Below are positions 11,838 to 22,755 of a stretch of DNA of 64,000 nt, in pieces (the stretch's first letter is position 1; each line of letters begins with the position of its first letter). The notes under the pieces were generated by a model that saw only the letters and a list, made by a program, of their open reading frames with translations, searched no databases and was not told where the DNA came from. Both the position numbers and the translations under genes were made by a program. Source of the stretch: Dillenia suffruticosa (lineage: Eukaryota > Streptophyta > Magnoliopsida > Dilleniales > Dilleniaceae); NCBI GenBank assembly GCA_033439265.1, contig JAVTVX010000031.1, positions 12,127,001-12,191,000 of the forward strand, written 5' to 3'.

Positions 11838-12018
11838 CCAATGGCTAGTCAGGTCATTGACCAGATAATAGTATCCTTTAATTAAAAATCCCGAGTTTAG
11901 AATTTGTATATAATAAAAACAGTCGACGGAAGAATTTTGTACTTAGAGGTCAACTCGAACCGCATTTAATCGAGTGATATTTGTAATGGGTTTAGGGTTT
12001 ACCAAAAAAAAATACATA
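11838..12018 (+). mobile_element. tRNA-derived SINE-like element, copy in unit A
   Basis: About 181 bases bounded by a perfect 11-bp target duplication GTGAAATGATT (11,827-11,837 and 12,019-12,029). A box-A-like TGGCTAGTCAGG sits at 11,842 and the box-B position carries GAGTTTAGAAT. The 3' end is an A-run. Related copies sit at the same place in units B and C, so insertion came before the units were duplicated. A paralogous empty site exists at 58,766-58,776. Confidence 0.75.
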
Positions 12019-12100
12019 GTGAAATGATTTTAGAGCATAACCTTAAAAAAAAAAAAAAAAAAACAAACAAAACAAAACAAAACAAAAAAAACAAAAAGGA

Positions 12101-12292
12101 TCACATGGTGGCTTCAAAGGTAGCAGCTCTATGGTCTCACAATAAGCTGCAAACTGAACAGTGGGGACTATGAGTACACATCTGTGTTTCCTTGCAATTT
12201 CTCAAGTCAATTTCACAGAATAAGCCAAAAAGAAAAAAAAAGAAAAAAAAAAGGTTTACACTTTTCCCTCGTGGAAAGCCTGCATCCACACA
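12101..12292 (+). repeat. Conserved 'AACAGTGGGGACTATGAG' block, copy A
   Basis: One of five copies of a ~180-bp block in the window (others at 40,126, 41,673, 57,293 and 58,819). It is the best conserved part of the units, with shared TCACATGG, AACAGTGGGGAC, CACATCTGTGTTTCCTTGCA and CTTTCC-TCGTGGAAAGC. A TATA-like TATAAATAG lies upstream at 11,758-11,766. The copies do not share an open reading frame, which argues against coding. Confidence 0.7.
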
Positions 12293-12527
12293 ATCTTTGT
12301 TTTTTGTTTTTTCTTTTTTGAATTAGATGAATAATTTGTGTTTTGTTGATGTTAAATCCAGCTGGGCCTAGTTCACTTGCAATCTATTTGATGTTTCAAT
12401 CATATTTCCAAAGGAATCCCTGGGTGTATACGTTCTCATTTCAATTCTAAGGTTGCTTCCACTCCATTTCCTTACTAAAATGCACGTACTTTTTTTTTTC
12501 TAAGTGAGAAATTGAATAAGATCGAAC

Positions 12528-12635
12528 GTTGGAGACCTACCTCCGCAAAGCGAGCCTTACAGTGATCAGTCCAAATTTAATCGGAGCGAAGTCTCTAATA
12601 TTGAACGGTGACCAAGGCAAGGTACAAAAAAAAAA
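12528..12635 (+). mobile_element. Short retroposon (truncated SINE) with poly-A and target duplication
   Basis: A 108-bp insertion specific to unit A. It ends in (A)10 and is flanked by AGATCGAAC (12,519-12,527) and GGATCCAAC (12,636-12,644), which are one site in units B and C (GATCCAAC). The body is GC-richer than its surroundings (GACCTACCTCCGCAAAGCG). This looks like a 5'-truncated SINE or other small RNA-derived retroposon. Confidence 0.65.
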
Positions 12636-12741
12636 GGATCCAACATGATGGTTGTAAAATTCCTTTTTCTATCATATGTTTATTTTGTAGATTTTTTTTT
12701 TAATTTGTTATGAAATTTATGGTTTTAAGATCTATTTGGTT

Positions 12742-13450
12742 TTAATGGAACATAACTCAAAAATCCATTATCACGAGATTTAAGACCTTTCAAATTTATA
12801 GCCTATTAGACACAACGTATCAAAACGTGCTATCAATATGAGATTTACCTCCCTGTCGGGTAGGCGCGGCCCACCCTCTCGATGCATACCGACCAGATTC
12901 TTCTTGGTAATTCTCTGATCGACTTTCAAATTTAGTCGGTGATTCATATCCCTATCTGACCAAAGGCAATTATATAGTCCCCTTAAAACATGGAGTCAAC
13001 ATCCCGTAATCGGAAAGAAAACTTTTGACTACTACTGATAAGAAAAGAAATCTTTTGTGATTTAAATTTATTTGGGTAATAGTATTTCAAATTTTTTGAA
13101 ATCCCTCGCTATGAATCCCATAATCTCAAGACAACTCCGTAAGAAAACTAAGATTTTGACACTTCGAAGACATATGAGACTCGCACAAGTAAGCTATATA
13201 TATGTCATCAACCCTACCGACGAGATAAGTCCTCATACTCTCTTAACTCACATATAGTACACAGAGTTCTCTTTCAGTCTATTTTCTCTTTTCTAAAATC
13301 ACTCTCTGATTTGAGCGTCGAAATCTCCCTCTTTAGAACACCCTCTAACATTTTTTGTAGATCCCATTGACCAAGATTGATAGATGGCTAGTCATCCCGT
13401 TCAAATTAGTAAAGTCATTATCTATGGAGGTAAATCCACCTCCAACAAGT
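12742..13450. mobile_element. ~0.7-kb insertion in unit A, LTR-like fragment
   Basis: Units B and C lack this block. It contains TGTCGGGTAGGCGCGGCCC and, near 13,310, GAGCGTCGAAATC followed by a WATCCCATTGACC-type segment. These phrases resemble the end of LTRs of plant Ty3/gypsy Tat elements. A perfect 11-bp inverted pair, GATTTACCTCC (12,842-12,852) and GGAGGTAAATC (13,428-13,438), brackets most of it. It could be a degenerate solo LTR or a small inverted-repeat element; the sequence alone does not decide. Confidence 0.5.
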
Positions 13451-14204
13451 TTAAATATGACTGATGGTTATTGAGTATCATTGATAGCTCTTCTTAATTA
13501 ATACTAAAATTTGGTTGTCCCGATAACAATTTCTATTTATATATAAAATGAGCAAAAATAATAAATTTATACTAATTAAATCTGTTTTATTTTTTAAAAT
13601 ATTTCTTTTCATATTATTGCTATATATTAAAATATAAATTATTTATTTTTTTAGAAATAATTAATTCAAATATATATAATAAAAAACTGATGCAAATCAT
13701 ATAAAATCCATGACTTTATAAGAAAAGATAATTTTTATAATTATTAAAAAAAAGACAGTCAATTAATCTAAATACAGGTAAAATAATAATTTAAATAAAT
13801 CTAATCTTAATAAAAAATTAAACAAATAATTAGTTCGAATTTGATGTTTGTTGTCATTCATGTAAGATGGTAAAATAGTAAAAAGAATGTCTCAAAATAG
13901 CTTTAGAAGAGTTAAAAATTATTTTGCGAAGCTGATAACCTTTTCGCAACTCTTGAATTATCAACTAAAGTTCCATCAGCTGTTATGGGTTGCTAGACAC
14001 CATTTTTAACCGTTAAAAGAGCCTGAAGTCAAAAGCATCTGTCAACAGTTGTACCAAATATCCCCCTAAAGTTGGACAATAAAAAATCCTTTTATATAAT
14101 TATTAAATAAATTAGAATTACTTTCGATCTGTTGATATCAATCCTTAAAAATAATCTACCAATTGTTGTGCTTTGTTTGGTTGATTTTAGTTCTTCTAAG
14201 TATA

Positions 14205-15355
14205 AAATGAAAAAGGCGTGGGTGTAGTCGTCCTTTCACGAGACCACACCCTTCCCTTTGTCCTCTCAGGTGACCATGCCCCACCCTTTTTTTATTTATA
14301 TTGTAAATTTATTTTATTCAAGTCCTTCCTGTTTTTTTCATTCCGATCCCTTTTTGGGGACCCCAGATTTTTTTATTCGGGTCTTTTTTTCATTTATGTC
14401 CTTTCGCTTTTTTTTTACCCTTTTTTTATTTGGATCCATCTTTTTATATTTTTGCCCAGTTTTGTTTTTGAAACCTTTTTCTTTTAAATTCGGGTCCTTT
14501 TTTTTTATCCAAATCCTTCCCATTATTGACCTCTTTTTCCATTCGGGTCCTTTCTCTTTTTATTTTTTTTACATAGTTTTGCTTTTTGTTTAGATCCTTT
14601 GTTTTCTTTTTTTCTTTTTGACATAGGTTTTTCTGGCCCCCCTTGTCTATATATAAAGGAAAAAGCCGCTTGGCAATAGCCATCCCCTCCCATATTTTCT
14701 AGACCCCAATTTTTTTTATTTTTTTTTTTTTACATCAGATCCTTCCATACTTTCTAAATGCTATTTTTTTCTGCATCCAGATCGTTCCCATATCTCTATT
14801 CCCCAATTTTTTTTGCATCCGATCCTTTTTTTGTTCAAATTCGTCCTCATTTTGACCTGATTTTTTTCATTCGAGTCCTTTCTCTTTTTATTTTTTATCT
14901 ATATATCTATATATTCTATATATCAATCTATAAAATAAAAACGGTCAAGGGTGTAGTTGTCTCATACTTTTTTTTGGATTTTTTTATACTCTGATCTTTA
15001 TTTTTAATTCAAGTTCTTCCTCTTTTTTGACTTTTTATTTTTTGCCCCACTTGTCTAAATATAAAAAGAAAAAGGGGGAAGGGTGTAGCCGTCCCATATT
15101 TTTGGGATCCCAATTTGTTTTTCATTCTGTGCCTTTTTTCATTCAAGCTCTTCCTCTCTTTTTTTAATCCATTTTTTTCATTCGGGTCCTTTGTCTTTTT
15201 AACTTTTTATCCAATTTTGTTTTTGCTTAGGTCTTTCATTTTTTTGATATAAATTTTTTCCTTTTTTTTGCCACACTCGTGGATCATAGTTTTTTTTTTT
15301 TTTTTTGGTTCATGTCCTTCCTCTTTTTTTGACCTCTTTTTTGCCCCACTTGATA
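14205..15355. repeat. T-rich region of diverged short repeats
   Basis: Over 1.1 kb of pyrimidine-rich plus-strand DNA built from recurring phrases: ATTCGGGTCCTTT, TTTTTGCCCCACTTG, and TATAAA-AAAAAGG followed by GGGTGTAG-CGTC (about 14,220, 14,950 and 15,081, with a weaker version at 14,665). Spacing is irregular, so this is a degenerate or rearranged repeat array. Open frames here are translations of homopolymer runs. Confidence 0.6.
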
Positions 15356-15795
15356 ATCATCATTTATGGGAAAGGTGCTTAAACCCCCCAAGTGTTGGTT
15401 GTGTGGTTGGAGAAATCATTTAGGGGAACTCTTGAGGACAAGATGGAACGGAAGGTAGACAGGTGATTAAATTGATCGCCATCGCTAAAGTTTCTCAAGC
15501 TCTCGAAGAAATTTTAGAAAGAGACCTCAAGGAATGGATTTCAAGTGAAGTGATTAAATGAATTTACCTAAATTTATAGAGAAGCTATTTCTATAATCTC
15601 ATTTAACATGGCATGTAACTTTGTTTACTAGCACTTCCTAATTAGTGACACGAGTATTCCTTCATTTTATTTAGATATGAGGCTTATATTAGTTTCTCTG
15701 AAGAATAATGCTATAGTTTTTCATTTAATGTTCATAGAAAAATTCTCAAAAGCTAAATTCCTTGAAATCGATTTTGTGACGACTCACTATCTAAG
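15356..15795. other. Unassigned flank of the outer gypsy element
   Basis: About 440 bases of more balanced composition. One frame (about 15,455-15,558) reads without stops as QVIKLIAIAKVSQALEEILE and onward for roughly 33 residues, hinting at a small coding relic, but it has no start and no family I can name. The last five bases before the LTR are CTAAG. Confidence 0.35.
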
Positions 15796-16367
15796 TGTCA
15801 CACCCCTTAGCAAAAGGAGACAGACATGCAAATGCGGAAGTGACCAGCACAATTAAAATGCAACGTCTAGACTCGTAACAGTCATATTCCCCATGTGTGA
15901 TAACATAGAAGAAGATTTAAATTAAAAAAAAACCAATTACTACTTGTTTTCAAAAAAAAAAAATTGATTGATTTTTCCCTATTTAATGATCATTTACCCA
16001 CCCAAGATTAAATAAAATCTGATAAAATAAATAGAACACTTCTAATATCAAACAAACTAGCATCAATGGTTCTTCTGGCCATCCAAACAAAACATACCAT
16101 GACATGTAATCATAATATAAAAGAACTATATATATAGGGCTCTCCTTGACCATAAACTGTGTCTATATATAAATCATAACTCATACAATCCCAAAAGAAA
16201 TACAAAACTTGCGTGCCTTAACAAAACAAGTGGTTAGAAATAAGTAAAGATCTAAATCCCTTAGTCCAAAAGCCTTTACCATGTGATTCCCTCTCATCTC
16301 CCTAATCACTTGAAAAATAAGGATCAGTATAAGCTAAACGTGTACACAGAGGATCAATAGCATACAT
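15796..16367 (-). repeat. Outer gypsy 3' LTR, left segment
   Basis: Starts TGTCACACCCCTTAG. It stops at the TACAT target site (16,363-16,367) of the nested element and resumes at 27,142. The two parts together make an LTR of about 2.44 kb. Confidence 0.75.
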
Positions 16368-17989
16368 TGTCACGCCCCGACCCTCCCGTCGAGCACATAA
16401 CAACCGTCATGTTATCTCGTCATACGGGCATAACCTCCCATTATATTTGGATAGCGCAAGATATTCCAATTTTATAATAAATCTTTGAAAACATAAAACC
16501 CATCAAAATAAGAAATAATAGAATCAATATACATACAAGGAGCCCATCCGACTCATCCCTGTACATACAAGCATACATCAGCACACATTTGGGGAGGGTT
16601 TCCTGTACATACAATGCAAGAAAGGTGGCTTTCCTAGCCATTCCAAAGTTCCACATAATTAACAATCTCAAAATATTTCAACCATCTCAATAAAAGTCCA
16701 AATATCCCAAATGAAAACAATAAATTTTGCAAAAATAAGTTTTAAACAAAATTGGACATTTTTCACATAAACTAAGTTTGGATTCACCAATACTTGTCCC
16801 AAAAGATATGATAAGTATCAATTAAATCCAAATTTCAAAAGAATAGTACAATAGTTTTCCTTCCACGGATGAAACTACATCAAGTCTCAAAAGAATAGAA
16901 TCCACTACCGATACCTATCGTGGATCACCAAAAGATCTCTTAATCAGCCAATACCAGCCACAGTCTATCCTTCCTCTAAAAAGGATTTAAAGGAGGGGTG
17001 AATATTAGGAATATCCAGTGAGTAGAGTGCAGTGACATATAACATTTAAATGAGGGGTGAGGGTGGTAATATCAAATACATATATCAACTGTTATTCAAT
17101 GCAATAAATACAATCATTTGCATATAAACAATCGTATCAAATTTCCATGACTCAATTATACAGTCCCACAACTTAAATTTTCATTTTCACAAATTTTGGG
17201 GTGTACCGAAAGCAATCCCCTACCAATGGGAGTTGGTAGGATCATCCAAGGGGTTTTCCATAATTTTCGTAAAATCCCCTCCACCTTGGCGTTGGCCCGA
17301 TGCTCCGTGGGGTGCTACCACGTTATCCGGCAGTCTGAGGAGGCTCTCCAACCCGCCTACCAGCAAGCTAAATTAAACAACCTTAGCCACGCTGCCCCAA
17401 AAGGCTCGGTCCGTAGCAAAACTTAGACTGCAGTCATTTTTCCCAGCACCATGTTACCAAACTCAATTTATCAATCAATGTATGCTCAAATATAAGGAAG
17501 AGAAATATTTCACAATTCACATGAGTATCCCAAAGTAATATGGTGCAAATAAATCATCATTCAAATTCAAGAGTCATGACTTTGTCACAAAATTCATTTC
17601 AAGGCTCACCACAATCACAAAACATATATAACTCCATTCCACAAACTCATTTAAAAATTCAATTGAGAAACCATGGTTGAAAGAAATTTCTCATTCATAT
17701 AAAACATAGCCATCCAATCACCTATAGGGAGGGTATTCGCTCCCAATACCAAAATTTAATCCAATGAAATCCCCTTTTTCTTTTTAAGCTCCAATTGTCT
17801 TGCCTCAACCAAAATTCATAAATACATTGTCAATTCATCAGACTTTAATTGAGCTGTCAATGCTTTTTCAACAGCTGAATATGAATTTGAAGAACCAGAC
17901 CATGACCCCTGTGCTTGCAGAAGAGCACTGGTGACTTTTTTTTGTGACTTTCGCCATTGGTTTAGGGGAGAAAAGAAAGAAAAAAAAAC

Positions 17990-18026
<37 letters not shown>

Positions 18027-19135
18027 AATTTTAACACTGCGTACCCATCAAGGTTTCAGGATTTAAAGATGTCATTTTTGGAATGAATATCTCCATTATC
18101 ATGGAAGTGTATTAAAATGAGTAAAATCATGAAGAAAAATAATTAACAAAGTCAAAATCTATATCTAGAAGTAATGAAGGCAGACTACATTTCCCTAAGC
18201 ACCATGTTGCAGTTCTTAATCATCTTTCGCATTTTTGAAACTATGTAGCTTCTTTATTTCACCAAAATAAGCATCAGGTAATCTGTTATTTGTTCTAAAT
18301 TACTTAACCATCATGTGGAAAGTTTACTAGAAAGTGAAGCCTGAATGAAGCAAATAACAATTCAAACATTTGTTCATTAGTTTTTTTTTTTTTTTTTTGA
18401 TTCACTGACAACTCCTAAAATTCTAACAATAGTCTGCAATATAGCAAAAAATGAAACTAGACTCTAGGTTAGGGAGTGAAAAATACATTGATTTCATTAC
18501 CGGATTGAATTTTGGAGTTGAGTTTCAAAAACCCTAATTTTCTCCCTTCGTGAAACCCTAGATTTCCACCGTTTAATCCTTCGTTTCTAGAATTGATTGA
18601 AGAATTTGGGTGTCCCTTTAGTGTATTTAATGCAAAATGAGGTTGGTTGGTAGAAAAATTAAAGAGAGAGATTTCAGTGAGAGTGAGACCAAGAGAGAAA
18701 AAAAAGAATTGTCGCAGGCGAGAAGAAAGAATGGTCGCAGGGAAGTGGAGAGGAAAATGAGACCCCCTTTTTTTTTACAATTCTTTTATATGCAAAATTA
18801 CTATCTTACCCTTAACCTCTTAAGTTTAATTCATCTTGAGAAGGGTATTTCGGTAATTTCAACACTCCACCATGAACCCCTCAATTGTTTCCTTTCTCTG
18901 CACATTGTCTCCCATGTTCCTACGCCACTCACCTACATATATTAATATATGTTATTATTATATATATATTTCATAAAAAAAAATGGGATTCACTATGAAT
19001 TGCGGATACGGCGTTTTATATATTCCTAAAATTTCAATTTAATATCTCAAAATAAAAAATCAATAAAATTTAAAATTTTTCTTTATATTATAAAATATTT
19101 AACACAATTTCTAACACCGGATTTTCGGTATTACA
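16368..19135 (-). repeat. 3' LTR of the Tekay-like element
   Basis: Collinear with 24,398-27,141 over its whole length: CCCGACCCTCCCGTCGAGCAC start, GTGCTACCACGTTATCCGGCA block, CCATGACCCCTGTGCTTGCA block, TTTTCGGTATTACA end. A (TA)n run near 17,990-18,025 differs in length from the other LTR. Short open frames inside it are shadows. Confidence 0.92.
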
Positions 19136-19156
19136 ACACTTAACTCCCTAAAAATA
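19136..19156 (-). other. Polypurine tract region of the Tekay-like element
   Basis: Read on the minus strand the sequence next to the 3' LTR is TTTTTAGGGAGTTAAGTGT. This is the purine-biased stretch expected for plus-strand priming immediately upstream of the 3' LTR. Confidence 0.55.
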
Positions 19157-19186
19157 AATTTCATTCTCGAAATTTCAAAACATAAT

Positions 19187-20242
19187 TTATATATCAAAGA
19201 GCTGTGGATATTGTTTCCGCATTGATTCTTCAGTTTTCCAAGTCTGTTCTTCCATTTGATTATTTTCTGATAGTACCTTGACCATGGGAATTTGTTTGCG
19301 TCTCAATTGCATAACATGCCGATCAATGATTTGCACCGATTGCACTTTGAAATTCAGATATGGATTCAATTCCATCGGAGGAGATTCAATTACATGAGAA
19401 GGATCCTGCAAATACTTCTTTAGCATTGACATATGAAATACATCATGAATTTTCTCCAAATACGGAGGTAATTCCAATCGGTAGGCCACATTTCCAATCC
19501 TCTCAAGAATCTTGAACGGCCCAATGTACCTTGGATTCAATTTGCCTCGTTTTCTAAACCGAATTACACCCTTCCAAGGTGAAACCTTAAGGAAAACTAC
19601 ATCTCCGACCTCGAATTCCAAAGGTCTTCTTTTTTTATCGGTATAGCTCTTCTACCTATCTTGAGCCACTTTCATTCTCGCCCGAATCCCCTTCACCTTT
19701 TCTATCGTGACCTCGATCATTTCTACACTTTCAATCTTTCTCTCTCCAATCTCGTCCCAATATAATGGGGTACGACACTTCCTTCCGTAAAGGGCTTCAT
19801 AGGGAGGCATCCCTATGCTAGCTTGATAACTGTTGTTGTAGGCAAATTCAACCAACGGAAGATGCCTATCCAAGCTGCCTTGGAAATCCATGACACATGC
19901 TCTCAGCATGTCTTCCAACATTTGGATTGTACACTCTGATTGTCCATCCGTTTGTGGATGAAATGCAGTGCTGAATTTCAACTTTGTGCCCAAAGCGTCT
20001 TGTAACTTAGGCCAGAATCTAGATGTTAACCGAGGATCACGATTCGATACAATTGATACTGGAACCCCGTGAAGTCAGATAATTTCATCAATATATAGCT
20101 TGGCTAGTCTTTCCAAGGAATAAGTATTCTGAATTGGCAAGAAATGAGCCGACTTGGTGAGACGGTCTACAATCACCCATATTGTATCGTGACGGCTTGG
20201 GGTACGTGGCAATCCCACCATGAAATCCATAGTAATGTGCTC
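19187..20242 (-). pseudogene. Chromovirus integrase core and chromodomain-like tail
   Basis: The minus-strand frames give the core: a DFMVGLPRT start near 20,215, DRLTKSAHFLPI, SIVSNRDPRLTSRFW (catalytic Asp region) and KLKFSTAFHPQTDGQSE with the conserved HPQTDGQ. YEALYGRKCRTPLYWDE and the GPFKI..RIGNVAYRLELP barrel domain follow. The C-terminus, around 19,187-19,400, reads VQIIDRHVMQLRRKQIPMVK and then EEQTWKTE..MR..YPQLF, the chromodomain-type ending of chromoviruses that directs insertion into heterochromatin. A stop near 20,085 and frame breaks near 19,650 disable it. Confidence 0.92.
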
Positions 20243-20803
20243 TCATTTCCATTCAGGTATAGGCAATGGCTGAAGTGTCCCAGCCGGTTTCTGATGTTCA
20301 GCCTTGATTTGTTGACACACTAAACACCTTGCTACAAATTCGGCCATTTCCCACTTCAATCCTGACCACCAATAAGTTTCTTTGATGGTTCGATACATTT
20401 TAGTACTCCTGGGATGCATAGCATAAACCGAAAAGTGTGCTTCCTCAAGAATGGCTTTCCGAAACTCATCATTTTTGGGAACACAAATCCGTTTCACATA
20501 TATCACCATGTCATCCTCCCGAATATGAAAATCACCAGTTTTACCCTTATGAATCTTCTCTACTATCTGCTTTAGCTCCTCATCAGTTGCTTGAAGCTCT
20601 TTAATACGGTCCACCAGGGTTGGTCGAACCTCAAACTTCGCCAGTAATGCACCATTGTCATCATAAGCAAATTTAGCTCCAAGAGCATGAAGTCCAACAA
20701 GGCATGAAAGATAAGAACTCGCCTGAGAATGGGAAGATGATGACTTGCGGCTCAGAGCATCCGCAACTATATTCGCCTTACTCGGGTGATAGTCAATCAC
20801 CAA
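20243..20803 (-). pseudogene. RNase H end and integrase zinc-binding domain
   Basis: The frame opens with VIDYHPSKANIVADALSRKS, the signature at the end of gypsy RNase H. About 100 residues later comes the HHCC zinc domain: EEAHFSVYAMHPRSTKMY, YWWSGLKWEMAEFVARC and CLVCQQIKAEHQKPAG. This domain helps integrase bind cDNA ends. The 186-codon frame is intact within itself but is cut off from RNase H upstream by a stop near 20,827 and from the core downstream. Confidence 0.92.
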
Positions 20804-21190
20804 ATCATAGTCTTTAATCAGCTCTTGTCATCTCCTTTGCCTCAAGTTGAGCTCTTTTTGGGTAAGCAAATATTTGAGACTCTTGCGATCGGTAAAGATT
20901 CTGTAGGTGGCTCCGTATAAGTAATGTTGCCAGATTTTCAAGGCGAATACAATAGCAGCAAACTCTAGATCATGGATAGGATAATTCAGCTTGTGCTTCT
21001 TTAACTGTCGAGAAGCGTAGGTAATAACTTTGTCGCCCTGCATCAAGACACATCCTAACCCCTATTTACTGGCATCGCTATAGACAATATAATCACCGCT
21101 AGCAGTGGGTAGAGAGAGTATAGGAGCCGACTTGAGTCTCTTTTTGAGTTCTTGAAAGTTCTGCTCATATTTATCTATCCATTCAAACTT
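20804..21190 (-). pseudogene. Chromovirus RNase H remnant
   Basis: Recognisable as [20 protein letters not shown], then [20 protein letters not shown] and [20 protein letters not shown], the standard gypsy RNase H core. Catalytic acidic residues in the DLE and TDR/K segments are visible. A frame break with the reverse transcriptase lies near 21,060-21,190. Confidence 0.9.
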
Positions 21191-21199
21191 AATTCCCTT

Positions 21200-22088
21200 T
21201 TATGTCAAACTAGACAACGGAGCTACAATTCTGGAAAAACCCTCTACAAATTTTCGGTAGTACCCAACAAAACCAAGAAAACTACGCACCTCGGTGACGT
21301 TCTTGGGTTGTTCCCATTTCAGAATTGCCTCAACTTTCTTTGGATCAACAAATATTACTTCTCCAGATACCACGTGTCCTAAAAAGCCAATTTCCTTGAG
21401 CCAGAATTCACACTTTGAGAACTTAGCAAACAATTGCTTACTTGGAGGTGCAACACAATCTGAAGATGATTTAAATGCTCTACATCATTCTTGGAATACA
21501 CCAAGATGTCATCAATGAAGACAATGACGAACTTGTTAAGATAAGAATGAAAGACTCGGTTCATGAGATCCATAAAGGCTGCCGGAGCATTTGTTAGGCC
21601 GAAAGGCATCACCAAGAATTCATAGTACCCGTACCGCGTCCTAAACACAGTCTTGGGGACATCATCTTCCTTTATCCGCAATTGATGATAGCCGACCTCA
21701 AATTAATCTTTGAAAAGACACTTGCCCCTTGGAGTTGATCAAACAAGTCATCAATCCTCGATAAGGGATATTTATTCTTGATGGTCACCTTGGTCAACTG
21801 TCGGTAATCAATACACAATCGAAATGTGTCATCTTTCTTCTTCACGAATAGAACCGAAGCACCCCAAGGTGAGGTACTCGGTTGAATAAATCCCTTGTCC
21901 AACAATTCTTGTAATTGGACTTTTAACTCCTTAAGTTTCGTGGGTGCCTTCCTATACAGAAGAATGGAAATAGGTGCGGTGCCGGGAATCAAGTCAATAG
22001 CAAAGTTGAACTCCCAAACTGGAGGTAAACTTGGTAACTCGTCCAAGAAAACATCCAGAAATTCATTCACTATTGGGACATTCATCAA
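21200..22088 (-). pseudogene. Chromovirus reverse transcriptase
   Basis: Pieces in three frames cover the whole palm-fingers region: [60 protein letters not shown], then [20 protein letters not shown] and the polymerase site [28 protein letters not shown] and [18 protein letters not shown] follow. Frameshifts occur near 21,690 and 21,430. The FIDD motif is intact. The enzyme would copy element RNA to cDNA, but no full-length frame remains. Confidence 0.94.
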
Positions 22089-22097
22089 TTTCAGACT

Positions 22098-22640
22098 TTA
22101 CACAGTCGTATCAATTACATGAGCAAGATAAGCTTTACAACCCTTGTGCACCAGTTTTCGTGCTTCCAATGCCGAGATTACACAGCTCGGTAAAACCCGT
22201 TGTTCACCAACAAATACAAGCGGGGGATATCCCGGTCTATAGAACTCTACCTCCTTTGTGAAGCAATTTACTGATGCGCTATGAGGGTGTAGCCAGTCCA
22301 TGCCCAATATAGCATCGAAATCCCTCATTTCCAATAGAATCAAATCCGCTTTAAGAATTTCTCCATTTACCTCTACTTCACAGGGTTTGAACACGGTGTT
22401 TCTGTACAACCGTTCTCTCAATGGAGTGACAACTAATAATTTCTCTTCGAGTAGGGTTAAAGGTCTATTCGAATGCTTGGCAAACTCAGTGCTCACAAAA
22501 GAATTATTAGACCCAATATCAATTAAAACACAAGCATCAATCCCAAAAATTTTTATCATACCTATACATACGAAAAAATAAGGATCAAATTCTAAAATTA
22601 ACCAAATAAAATCAGAATTTAAAATCCCCAATGTCATCAA
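22098..22640 (-). pseudogene. Gypsy aspartic protease (retropepsin-like) domain
   Basis: The 180-codon frame contains ACVLIDIGSNNSFVSTEFAK, which corresponds to the retropepsin active-site region LIDTGA-HSFVS, with Thr replaced by Ile in the catalytic D-T/S-G triad. ADLILLEMRDFDAILGMDWL follows, the usual second hallmark of plant gypsy proteases. The N-terminal end is out of frame with gag. This protease would mature the Gag-Pol polyprotein; the altered triad suggests loss of activity even if translated. Confidence 0.9.
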
Positions 22641-22755
22641 ACCATCATCAATATCAAAATCATCTCAATTCCCCTTAATATCATGCACAATCTCTAATAT
22701 ACCTCAAATTCAGAATTTAGCAACTAAGATCTCATAATGTTCTAAAATATTAAGT

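Larger units (their letters stand above)
8912..14204 (+). repeat. Unit A of a three-copy tandem/segmental repeat (truncated)
   Basis: This stretch is collinear with unit B (from 37,140) and unit C (from 52,786). Shared blocks include AAAGGACTATTAAAGG at the start, the TTGGGCCTATTGGCCCAA palindrome (9,101-9,118), the poly-pyrimidine block near 10,600, the TTTGAAATGACTTTGATATG block near 10,850, the AACAGTGGGGACTATGAG block near 12,160 and the CAACTCTTGAATTATCAACT block near 13,960. Similarity stops near 14,200, where units B and C continue for several more kilobases, so A has lost its right part. No conserved coding frame was seen across the copies. Unit A carries its own insertions at 9,348, 12,528 and 12,742. 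Confidence 0.8.

Noticed and set aside
14218-14994. Several long phenylalanine-rich (plus) and lysine-rich (minus) open frames
   Set aside because: They are translations of poly-T/poly-A tracts in the T-rich repeat region, overlap one another in several frames and lack any domain.
17196-17426. 76-codon frame starting MGCTESNPLPMGVG, with a similar 113-codon frame at 25,226
   Set aside because: Both lie at the same place in the two LTRs of the Tekay-like element. LTRs are non-coding, and the frame is similar only because the LTRs are copies.
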